Positions 12,052-22,111 of a DNA stretch of 64,000 nt are shown here, one piece after another. The position numbers and the translations under genes were made by a program. The notes under the pieces are model-generated. The model worked only from the letters and a program-made list of their open reading frames with translations. It ran no database searches and was not told the origin of the DNA. Origin of the DNA: Phorcus lineatus (taxonomy: Eukaryota; Mollusca; Gastropoda; Trochida; Trochidae); NCBI GenBank assembly GCA_921293015.1, contig OV121096.1, positions 21,463,729 to 21,527,728 on the forward strand. The letters run 5' to 3'. Position 1 is the stretch's first letter, and the number at the start of each line of letters is the position of its first letter.

Positions 12052-13747
12052 CTAAGGCAAATATTTCCAAAAGTTAGCATTATGACCGAAGTTACGAACC
12101 AATATGGTTTGTCTATTTCGAATGAAATTCAAGAATTGAAGTTCTTCCATCGTCAAAAAAACACAGTCTCTTCTCGAAACTATTATTTGATCAGTCCAAT
12201 TGGTTTTGTCTATTTTCAGTTGTTGAACTTTCCCATATGACTTACAAAAAGTCTCAATTTGCTTCCTTATTACCTTCAGTTGTTCAACTTCCAGATGAAA
12301 GTCCGGACCCTCTTTAGAAACCTGCTCATGATGCTTCTGTTTGAAGAAGTTATATAGTTTCTGATCTAAATGTGAAAAAAGTTCATAGTTCTTCTTTAAT
12401 CTTCCAATACCAACAAGTTTTGGTTTAACGCGAGCTCGGTTTTTGATAGTATATATGATATCTTTAGTTGTCCAATTAAACATTCTTTTCATCAATACGA
12501 TAGATTCGTCGAAATGCTCTGCAACAAGAACTAGACTTAACGTTCTATTCAAGGAAGACAAGAATTGGTTGAAAGCCTTTTCGTCGTTGAACTTATTCGG
12601 AGGAAACCCGAAATCTATGACCATCCTGTTGTTGGTATAAGATTCCATCGGCGACTGCGGTTCATAAAAGAGAGGATTATTCAGGTAAGTTCGTAACACC
12701 TTCAGGTGGGTACCAGGTATTCGGGCAATGTACCTCATTGGAATGACGTACCTGTAATAGAAGAACGCTGAAACGAATCGTTCAAATGGTTCCCGAACGA
12801 TTCCGATGTAAACGGTGTCGTTTGGTAAGAACTGTTTCCAAGAAGAGTGATTGAATATGGCATGGTTACAAATGATGTCATAGGTTTTACCATTCACTGG
12901 AGGAACGATATGTGTTTTGTTTAAGTATCGCCCATTATGGTAATTTCCGGTCTTTGGAAGAAGAACCTGAAGTTGGTTTGACATAGCAAAACGGTAAAGA
13001 ATGTTTAAGACAGTTGAACTTGCTGCTTTGTGGGTCTTCACGAATGCTATATGGCGTTTTTTCTTCCCAAGCTCTTCTTGAGATCCGGGTTCTAAATCTT
13101 GGTATTTGCTAAATTGCGATTGGTCAAAATTCGGTGCTTTTTTTTTACATGCGCATGACGGTTTGAAGAGCGGTGATGTTTCACAGATGTGTTTTATAAC
13201 GCTGATGTCCAAATCTGGAGGAGTCTCCGGGCTCTGTTTAAGCGTCATGAGGAGAGAGATGTAGATTGCTCCTCCGAAACACACCCATCTGAAATACATT
13301 CAAATAACTTTTAAATGTCACGTCGTCACATGGAATTACTATGTCTGTTTTGTATGTTTTTGTCAAATGTAGTGAAAGATACTTTTTAAAATTTAATAAT
13401 GTTGGTTTGATGAAACTTATAGTTGATGGGTAAGTCACGATATTTCAGGTCCATGTTGGCGATTATGGTTTTAAAGAACAAATGTCCCGTAGATTGTTGT
13501 TATAAGGAGTCATGGCTATTACAGGTAGATGGTATTTGATGTGTTTGACACATATAACTCCAACTTTATACCCTATGTCACTTTAAGACTTACATTAAGC
13601 CTTCTTATTAGGGAGATTCGTCTTGACGTCATACTGATAACACCAAACGTGTTTTATCATTATTTGTTATGATCTATTAAGCATGACTTACTTGAGAAGA
13701 GTGTATCTGTTTACTACTGAGGCCGCACTGTGTTGTTTACTTCTCAT
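12052..13747 (-). CDS. Galactose-3-O-sulfotransferase-like protein, paralog 1
   Basis: Two coding exons, 13692-13747 and 12052-13288, join in phase 2 (donor CTCAA|GTAAGTC, acceptor TATTTCAG) to give 430 residues, close to the usual ~420 of Gal3ST enzymes. Topology is type II Golgi: a ~19-residue cytosolic tail, a hydrophobic anchor (about 20-37), and a stem with a C..CxC group. The PAPS-binding 5'-phosphosulfate loop FVKTHKAASST is at about 101-111, a CNHAIFN motif follows, and the 3'-phosphate motif IVREPFERFVSAF is at about 182-194. A family-typical FDES(I/L)VLMKR segment lies further on. The family transfers sulfate from PAPS to the 3-OH of galactose on glycolipids or glycoproteins; the acceptor cannot be predicted here. 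The first exon is inferred from phase, splice sites and topology; the catalytic exon is certain. It is the most downstream of three same-strand paralogs. Confidence 0.85.
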
Positions 13748-13749
13748 CT

Positions 13750-15782
13750 CTGCTTACTGTAAATATGAGAATATATCTGTTAGGACTCTGATTAACTTCG
13801 CGATAGTTTGGCACTATTTTAAAACAATCCATAACACTAAAACCACAGCAAGGATCAGCGCCAGATCTTGGAAATTTCAAAGAAAGCGCGGGGGAGGGGG
13901 GACCTTTAGCTTGGGCGATGGTGGTCTGGGGACACCGGGGTGGTCACTCTTCTTTCGTCCGCGTTTCAATAACACATCGGAAGTGCGGGGATGAGGGATA
14001 AGTTGGAACTGTCCACCCTCCTGGCTTCCCCTCTCCTATTCCTTCACCATTGAGGAGATAAGTATTTCATTGCTTATTTGTGGTTGTGCATGTAGTGTCA
14101 TCATACAATTGTTATTTTTAAAAAGCAAAATAGATGAATAGCTTAATCGGCTGCTGGGTTTCAAGACCCTAAGGAGGTTTGGTCCTTGTGACGTATTCTT
14201 ATCCGATACTTGATAAGTGATATAGCAAACTGAAAAAGATGCTATCTTACTGAAAATAACTTGATCTAGCAGTAACATTCTTTTTGAAAACCATTCCTAA
14301 ATTAATTTGCATTATATGAATTTAAAGACCTTCAACTGGTACTCTTATTTTGCAATATAGAAAACATTTATGATATCATACATGGAATTTAAGTTTTTCA
14401 AGTTTTTCAAAATGGAACATTGATAATGCTTAAGTTGTAATAAGAAGAAGTTGCACCGTGTTTCTTAATATATAGCTCTTTGTCAAGCTTTTTAAAAATA
14501 AGTTATAAAGTTTATAAAACGAACATTAACAATGCCTTACTTGTAATAAGAAGACGTTTTCCCATAAACATGCATCCTATTAGAAGGTCAGACATCGAAT
14601 AGACGCCATAGATAGCATATCAGTCCGTTCAGAGCCAACGATGATAGTGTATTGTTATCGTTGGTCCTACTCTTAGCTGATAACTACCCAAATTTAGGTT
14701 GTTATCCTCAGTGTTTGTAGTGAATTGCTACCAAGAATTTAATATAAAAATGTGTCTTTGTCGAGAAATATGACGTGATATTTTCCCTTCAATTCTGGCA
14801 ACTATCATTTTGTAATCTTTATCGAATTATGAAAGTAAAATGAGCATATTATACAGATTCTGATTGAGATTTTGGAATGGAAATGAGGCAAATATTTCTA
14901 TCTATATTATCGTTGTTATTTTCAAAATTAGAATAAGGGCTGATATTGAAACCAAGTACACGTATGGGAGAGAAAAAGTAACGTCTACGCTGTTGTAAAT
15001 TAGATTGGAAGATAAAGATATCATTTTAAAAACAGGAAAAAGAAATTTTCTAAACTTGTTTGACACTTATCTTATCTTAGTAGAATTGAAATTTAGGATC
15101 GTCTCTTTTCATTACGACATTTCTTATATTATTTCACTTTGGTTCGCCTGATATCTTGCTTGAGGGCTGAATGTCCGCAAATAAGATTTTCCTAAAGCAC
15201 TGATGTAAGTGTTTAGTAAACCCTCGTTTTAAAATGCCATCACTTCATACGTTGTACTAATGATAAAACAGAATTGATAAATTCAAACTAGTACTGAAAA
15301 AGAAATAAACACCATGTTTTTTGGCTTGATGATGGTATAATTTATCATTCTATCATACATGATACTTTATTATTTTTTCATACATACCATTATATAATGA
15401 AATAATCACTGGCGTGACTTTAACAGGAAGAAAACTTTCTTTAAAACCTACGTGTTACCGGTAGGTCTGAAAATTTATGTGCAAATGGTAGAAAAACAAC
15501 TTAGATTGCCAATCATTTTTGTGACCTTGGATTTCATACATACATTGTAGTAAGGATTAAATTTGAGTTGACCAACACAGCAAACCGTGTTTTACGTCCT
15601 TGTAAACCATGATTTGATAAACTTATGTTACATAGGGCTATAGCTGGCTTTTCAACAAAATGGCTAACACATCACATTCTGTTAAGCAATCCCAGGAATC
15701 TTAAAATGTTTTTGCAATACTATGACCTTTCTTTGGGATATAAGGACAATATGTTCAGTAGTCTTTCGGAAAATGATGTAGC
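13750..15782. other. Spacer between paralogs 1 and 2
   Basis: No additional gene recognised. A G-rich patch (GCGGGGGAGGGGGGACC) lies near 13889-13905. The rest is AT-rich. The promoter of paralog 1 should be just above 13747 but shows no clear TATA element. Confidence 0.35.
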
Positions 15783-16020
15783 GTAAATGATATCCTTAGT
15801 ATGTGCTCTCTCTACGGTAAATGATGTCCTTAGTATGTGCTCTCTCTACGGTAAATGATGTCCTTAGTATGTGCTCTCTCTGCGGTAAATGATGTCCTTA
15901 GTATGTGCTCTCTCTGCGGTAAATGATGTCCTTAATATGTGCTCTCTCTACAGTAAATGATGTCCTTAGTATCTGCTCTCTCTACGGTAATTGATGTCCT
16001 TAGTATGTGCTCTCTCTACG
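15783..16020. repeat. 34-bp minisatellite, 7 units
   Basis: Seven exact-length 34-bp units starting at 15783, 15817, 15851, 15885, 15919, 15953 and 15987 (GTAAATGATGTCCTTAGTAT, then GTGCTCTCTCTACG). Units differ by one to three bases. The last unit contains the stop codon of sulfotransferase paralog 2 (TAG, 16018-16016), so the array is the start of its 3' UTR. Confidence 0.9.
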
Positions 16021-17795
16021 GGAGAGAATAAAAAAAGTTCCTGTTTATGCCAAATCTGTTAATTCGAACCCTTTGTCTTGAATGAATAAATCTCAAATGA
16101 CCTATTTCTTCCATTTTTATGTATCTACATTCTCGTTTGTTTATCTTGAACGTCTTTGTAAAATTATTAGCACGGATAACAATGTCTCTTCTCCGATGAA
16201 CATAACTGCAGAAATCTGCCACATCTTTTCTCACTTTTGTAAAAATGTTCACCTCTTCATCAAACGACTTGTCTTGAATAGATAGCTCTTTGTCAAGCTT
16301 TTCTTTGAAGAACTTATAAAGTTTATTATCAAGACGAAGATATGGTTGAAGATTTCGCTTAAGCCTCAACACTTGCTCCTGAAGCGGTGGTTTCATCTTT
16401 GCCTTGTTCAAAGAAATGTAAATTATATCTCTAAAAGTCCAGTTCAAGGCTCTTTTCATCAAAATTAAAGACTCGTCAAATCTATTTGCATCTAACACAA
16501 GTCTGAATGTTTTGTTAAGATGGAGAAGGTATTCATCAAACGCAGTATCGTTGTTAAAGAGAGACGGTGGATATCCAAAGTCTATTGCCAGTCTGTTGTT
16601 GGTCATAGACTGGCGCGGGTTTCTTGGTTCCCAATGTTGGGGAAATTTAAGGTAGTTTACCAAAATTTGGAAGCGATCTCCTGGAATTTTGGTAAGGTAT
16701 GCTTCAAAACGATTTACCCTGTAGTAATAAAACGCAGACACAAATCTCTCAAAGGGTTCTCTGACGATGCTTATATAAACGGTATCTTCTGGTAAGAACC
16801 TTTTCCAAGAAGAGTAGTTGAAAATGGCATGGTTACAGATAATGTCATACGTTTGCCCTATTGGTGGAGGGAGAATTTTGGTTTTGTTGAGATATGTTCC
16901 CAAATGATAGTTCCCGTTTTTCGGAAGCAGGACAACCAGATCCCGTTCGCTTGCAAAGCGATAAAAGATGTTAAGAAGTGTTGAACTCGCTGCTTTGTGA
17001 GTTTTCAAGAACGCCACATGACGCCTTTCATTTGGATTCTGGTTTTCTTTGACTGGAATTCTCCTCAAAGTATTCACCTTGTTTGGTTTGAAATATTTCT
17101 GTTTATCATGTTTATCAGAGGATGGCGGTAAAAAGGCTTTTGATTTTGATTGTAATTTATTGTTATTCACATCTTGCTGTTGCGGGTGCTGCTGTTGTTG
17201 CTGTTCTATTTGTTGTTGCTCATGAGGTAGTCTTTGAGGCTGTTGTGTCCTATATCGTTGATAATGTTGCTGATATTGATGCTGTGGTTGTTGTTGTTGT
17301 TGTTGCGGATACTGGTTTTGATGCTGCGGTAGTAGTTGTTGTTGATGTGGAGGAACTTGTTGACAGGAACATATCTGCAGAAGCATTTCATCCGACTGAC
17401 AGACTTGCTGGAGGTTATTCACGTCAAACTCAGGCTGCTTCATGTTCCACTTGAGAAGGACGAAGAGGGATCCATACACGAGGATTCCGAACCACAACCA
17501 CCTGGAAGGACAAAGATCACACGTTATGAACTACCAGATTTGGGTGTCGAGGGGGAAGGGAACACAGGTAAAAACGTATTTGAGGATTGTGAATGTTTGC
17601 TGCAGTCGCATTGAAAGCAGAGGCAGTATGTACAGAGACTGGGAACTGGAAACTTCCGGTTTGTTTCGGTTCGCTTTGAAGAGCTACATATAATCACTCG
17701 AAATGCGGCGAGTCGAAGCGTAGCGTAATACACTTGGGGAACCAGAATGCCAGCTGATCAGTGTCAACAACTATAGTATTAGAAATACATGCCAT
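16016..17795 (-). CDS. Galactose-3-O-sulfotransferase-like protein, paralog 2 (Gln-rich stem)
   Basis: The large exon 16016-17501 (acceptor CCTTCCAG, entry phase 2) encodes a membrane anchor (FGILVYGSLFVLL), a stem with C..CxC, a Gln/His/Pro-rich insert of ~63 residues (17170-17362), and a full catalytic domain. That domain has FLKTHKAASST, CNHAIFN, ISIVREPFERFVSAF and FDESLILMKR. A possible first coding exon is 17734-17795 (ATG, 62 nt), which gives the right phase and a Lys-Trp junction like paralog 1 and a 515-residue protein. Its donor AA|GTGTAT is weak, so the start is uncertain. The stop TAG is provided by the adjoining minisatellite. The Gln tract is CAA/CAG-mixed and lies N-terminal to the catalytic fold, so it should not disturb activity. 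Expected site and reaction are as for paralog 1. Confidence 0.82.
17170..17362 (-). repeat. Coding CAA/CAG (Gln-rich) repeat
   Basis: Imperfect trinucleotide repeat within the paralog 2 stem, encoding runs of 3-6 Gln separated by His, Pro, Tyr, Arg. The reverse strand shows TTG/TGT repeats that open a Val/Ala-rich frame, which is a shadow. Confidence 0.8.
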
Positions 17796-17879
17796 GAAGG
17801 TATTGAACAAATGTGACAGTGACATATTTCGGATAACTCTATCCGCAATTGTGCAAATTCTTGTCCTTTTTCGGGTCGT

Positions 17880-17965
17880 GTCACTTTATTTCTTGATTCG
17901 AACCCATACCCTCAGAGTCAGGCAGCGCTGCCAGCATTAACCGTACCAGCAGCTTAACAACTCGC
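17880..17965 (-). repeat. tRNA-derived SINE head fragment
   Basis: On the minus strand, GCTGGTACGGTTAATGC (A-box-like) and GGTATGGGTTCGAATC (B-box-like) are spaced as in a tRNA. The stems do not pair as a functional tRNA, so it is a SINE head or tRNA pseudogene. Confidence 0.4.
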
Positions 17966-18703
17966 CTATCTCGCCTTTACGAATCCAGCAAGGGGCTCGA
18001 TCCGACTCGACAGGTATCCAATCCCAAATGCATTAAATCACGTCAAACATTAACCGGAAAAGATGATTTAAGGCTCAAAGGCAACGATCTCTTGCTTAAC
18101 TGTGTGTTCACATTTGCGATACGCTATCAATAATGTATTTTTTTTCGAGAAGTACTGCATGTTGCTGACAAGTATTTTGTTGCTTATCAGTTCAGTACAG
18201 TGACAATATCAAGGTTTAACTTCGTGATTTGGACAGAAAGACGAACAACCAATAGGGCCTAATTTTTTTACTCACATGTCCGCTGCAGTGATACTTAACC
18301 ATAACCTATAAAAACGCTTTTGACAAAAGGACGTGTCCTTGTATGACGTTATGACATATAGCATCATGATCTCGTAAAACATCTGATCACATTGATAAAC
18401 CTCTCACTCCGTTAAACCATAACGGTTGTATTATTGTATGTATAGAAACGTATAAAAAGAAATAATATTTTTAATGTCCTTTGGTAGAACACGCACTTCT
18501 ATTATACGAAATATACGAACCTGAGAAAGGACAATCTTGAAAATAGTTCCCTCCAGTTTAAACCCATTTCCTGAAATAAGGATTTTTTAAATTTGAAATA
18601 ATCTAGCATATAGACATAATATATCATAACTCGGCAATTAAACCATATAAACTCACGGGCAAATACCATGTATTTAAATTTACACTGCAGAATAAATACA
18701 AAA

Positions 18704-19175
18704 TCAGTCTCCCCGACGGCGGTAAACACGAACTCTTTCATCTGCTTTGAAGAGACAGAACCGACTTTCGTCAGAGAAAAGCACCCTCTGCCACTGACGT
18801 CGCTGCCAACGTAAAACCGTCCTCGCCCATCTCAGTCTTCGTTGGCGATGTTCGGCTGACAACAGCTGTCCCCGGAACGGTCTGTATGCCCTGATGCCAT
18901 GGGCCTTAGACGTCTGGCGTCTGTGCGTCTGCCTACCCGGTGACCCAGGGCATTCGACGCCAATTACGTCACTGTCAGGAAGCGGTTTCTGAAGTGTAAC
19001 GTGCGCAGCTATTGGTCGTCTGGTTGGTTGTGACTCTCGGTCGGCTTGCTCTTGGTCTGTCTGAGGTCTGTCCCGATAACGTTGCATTAGTCTATTGACA
19101 GTTGTACGGTGACAGTCAAGCGTTCTTGCAACATGGGTGTGGGTGGGAATCATCCCGATTGCTCGCTCTCAATGT
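18704..19175 (-). pseudogene. Tc1/mariner-type transposase remnant
   Basis: The start shows ERAIGM, then a paired-type HTH (VARTLDCHRTTVNRLMQRY). Later come GIRAYRPFRG, RRLRWARTVLRWQRRQW and VLFSDESRF with the first catalytic Asp, then RVYRRRGD. In the middle (roughly residues 50-90) the conserved RNRFLTVT-like segment is in a different frame and contains a stop, so at least two compensating frameshifts are present. The frame ends before the second Asp and the Asp/Glu. No terminal repeats found. Inactive fragment between sulfotransferase paralogs 2 and 3. Confidence 0.75.
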
Positions 19176-19179
19176 TGTT

Positions 19180-22110
19180 AAGTCAATCTTCTAATTCTTC
19201 AAGTGTTTTTTTACAAAGTGGGTGTCTGACAACCAATTCGCATTGGTTTTATACCCGTCGGATATGGGGCTATTTTGCTTTACATGAAAAAGGTGAAAAC
19301 CATAATTTGACAAAATTTGGGAAAAGCATGCGTTTGATACCACAGTTCAACATCATTGTTGTATTTAGGCGATGTGTTCTCATGCGATTGGGTTTAAATC
19401 TGAGTTTTATTTTTGTTTTCGTAATTTCAAATCTAATGTTAAGAGATGTATCAAATTTTATCTGAAACAACATTAACACGAAACAAACTAATACCGGGAC
19501 AGGATCATTACAAGGGTATTCACTACACTGGCGGGTCTAATTTTAGGACCGAAAAATAGGTGAACCCTTACTATGTAGGGTAATCCTAGCCCCTTTACAC
19601 AATCCTAATAATCTGATAGGACACTGCTTAAGTTGGATATTTTAAATTTTGATAAATGCAAATATTAACTTTATAATCTAGAAAGAAGGGTTTCAAAAGG
19701 GTGACCCCCCAGGGTAATCCCCTCCCCTTTACAAAAGGTTCCGCCCCCTCCATTTTCCCTGGATCGGATACTGTTTATAGATGATAATTTGACATCTTAA
19801 AGTTTGATAAAGATATCTTTTGATAATATGCTTGAAAGGTACAAAGGTCAAACAGTTAATAAAAAACCAAATACCTCTTTTGAAGCACAATCGGCATCCC
19901 GTAGCAAAGCCAGGTGACAAATACTTGCTAGTGACCTACTTGTTTATCTTCACATGGTCAATAGACAGGTTGGTACTTATCACATCCATATCATGTAGGT
20001 GTGATGACAAAGGGAATAAAACTGGGGAGTCTTTTGATGTTCAGTGATAATTTCACGTCGTTATTTGATGTCTGTGTGTGATATGATATCATGTTCTCGT
20101 TTTATTGTTATAATGCTAGAAGTGCAACACCAATAACGTAATTAAATTGGAAAATGGGGTGTACGATATTTGATTTTGGTTTTGTTTCTTTTTTTATATG
20201 ATATTTCAACATCCGTCACATTTAAGCGGCATTTGCTATGTAAATTTGTATGTAAATGTAATCTGAAACATAAGATTGAACTGATGACGTAACATAATTT
20301 GAGAAGGAACCGTGCTTATTCGAGTTTGTGTTATATATTACAGTTTAACTTTCCATCACAGCGCCATTTGCTCTATGTAAATCAAATTTGAAAGCTTTGG
20401 GTGGATCTAATGAAGTAAAAGAATTGGAAAATGTGAGGTAATTATTTTGGGTTATATTACTACTTATATCGAACATAAACACCATTTAATTACCATGTAG
20501 CCTATGAAATCAAATCTACAATCTCTAGTTGAACTGATGACGTACAAGAATTGGAAAACCAGACATGGCTTTTAAGGTTATTTCATGACTTTTATCTTTT
20601 TAACTTATATGACATAAGTATATATCAAAAGCAAAATATGAAACGTGAGAGCCTACGATTGAACTAATCAACCATTGCTGATGCTCAGCAACGAGGGGTG
20701 TCCAATAAGTAGCTGGCCTCTTTTAGTTACAAATAAAGCTTTTACTATTAGTACCTTTCAACCTGCAGGATCTTGATTATATAACAGTATACTGACCCCA
20801 ATATTTTTTTACCTCTTATGCTGGTATCATCAAAAACGTCGAAATCAGCAATAAAAAGAAAACCTTTAGGAAAAAAAATAATCAAGTGAGTATTGTAGTG
20901 AATGAGATAGAGGTTCTCTGGATTGCATTTAAATATATCTACCTATTAAAGATTCTACTCCTTTCATACTCGCGAACAGAATTTCTTTGTGAGACAAAGT
21001 CTGATTAAAATCGATCGTCTTCCGATGACCCTAGAGGGATTCGAACTGGTATCGGGGGCTTTCCTATGCATGACAATGTGGGGAGAAAAACCTTTAATAG
21101 AAAGAGTTCGAATCCCGGTAGAGTTCATTTCATATAACCATTATTCTTCGGAACCCGGTCAATTTTAATCAGATTGACTGAAACAACACCTTCTATGTTG
21201 AGACGACTGTAACATAAGAACTTCACTTATTATATTGGTATGATTTCCTCAAACACTCTTTCAGGGGGAGGGAAAAGGGGGGGTACCACTTTTTAGATAT
21301 TTTATTACTTCAAAATCCCCCCCCCCCCCCCCCAAAATAAATGAAAATAAATGTTAATGCTAAAAGCATTTTCTTCAGAGGGTCAGATACCTCATGACTC
21401 GATGATCTTTAAATGACTATTTTGGTGTGAATACCTTTTAACCTTTTTAAGGTAAGTAAATGAATTCACGTAGCTTAGCGAGTGATGTCCGTTTGAGAAC
21501 CGCCCCATTTTCTACAATAGCTTGCTTTGCATTAGGTAACATTTATTTTCATTTTCGTAGGATCACTTTCTTCATGGTTCAAATGTTTTGCAGTAGGTAT
21601 TTAATTCTCAAAAGTAAATCAATGCTTTTAACGCTTCGGTTTACGCTCAGTCGTATTGTAGGCACTATGTTCATGTCACCCTTATGAAATGACTGTTTAC
21701 GAGTTTTGACACATGCATAGTTGATTTATATAACTTGTGTCAGACGATTTTGACGATGGTATAATCTCGATGACATAAAAAAATGAAACCATTTATGTGG
21801 ATACAACGGGTTAACAAGATAAATAGTTTAAACAGATAATTTGAAATTTGTTAAGTGTATGATGGGATAAATTAAGCTTGATAATAGAACATAATTATCA
21901 TAATAAAAGAGCTATTGAAAATGTATGCTTTATAAAGATGAAAAGAAAGGTCAGAAAGAAATAATAGTGAAAGAATTATCTTTTTCCTCGGTAATAAATA
22001 AACTTAAACGTTAAAAAATTCTATTTACGTCCAGTTAATAATATAGCATTAAGTTCAATACATCGATTCACTGAATATCCTCAGCATTTTGTACTCTTTC
22101 TCTTTTCAGC
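19180..22110. other. Spacer between paralogs 2 and 3
   Basis: No gene recognised. It contains the inverted tRNA-box element at 20999-21176 and an 18-base C homopolymer near 21317-21334. 20000-20700 has several loosely similar blocks with GATGACGTA near 20283 and 20535, suggesting an old duplication. Confidence 0.35.
20999..21176. repeat. Inverted repeat carrying two B-box-like motifs
   Basis: GTCTGATTAAAATCGA at the left is mirrored by TCAATTTTAATCAGATT at the right. Each arm also has a GGATTCGAACT / AGTTCGAATCC tRNA-B-box-like motif and TTCCGA. Arms are imperfect with a ~60-bp centre. It resembles two tRNA-derived heads in opposite orientation, or a small TIR element. Confidence 0.4.
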
Positions 22111-22111
22111 T

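Noticed and set aside
12443-12640. Plus-strand frames inside the sulfotransferase exons (also 16082-16285, 16520-16795 and 22434-22637)
   Set aside because: Antisense shadows of clear catalytic domains; no motifs.
17122-17454. Plus-strand Val/Ala-rich frame of 110 codons
   Set aside because: Shadow of the Gln-repeat of sulfotransferase paralog 2 on the opposite strand.
18258-18325. First coding exon for sulfotransferase paralog 2 (ATG with donor GACAT|GTGAGTAA on minus)
   Set aside because: Good donor but it ends in phase 0, while the catalytic exon needs phase 2. Candidate 17734-17795 fits the phase but has a weak donor, so it is reported as uncertain.
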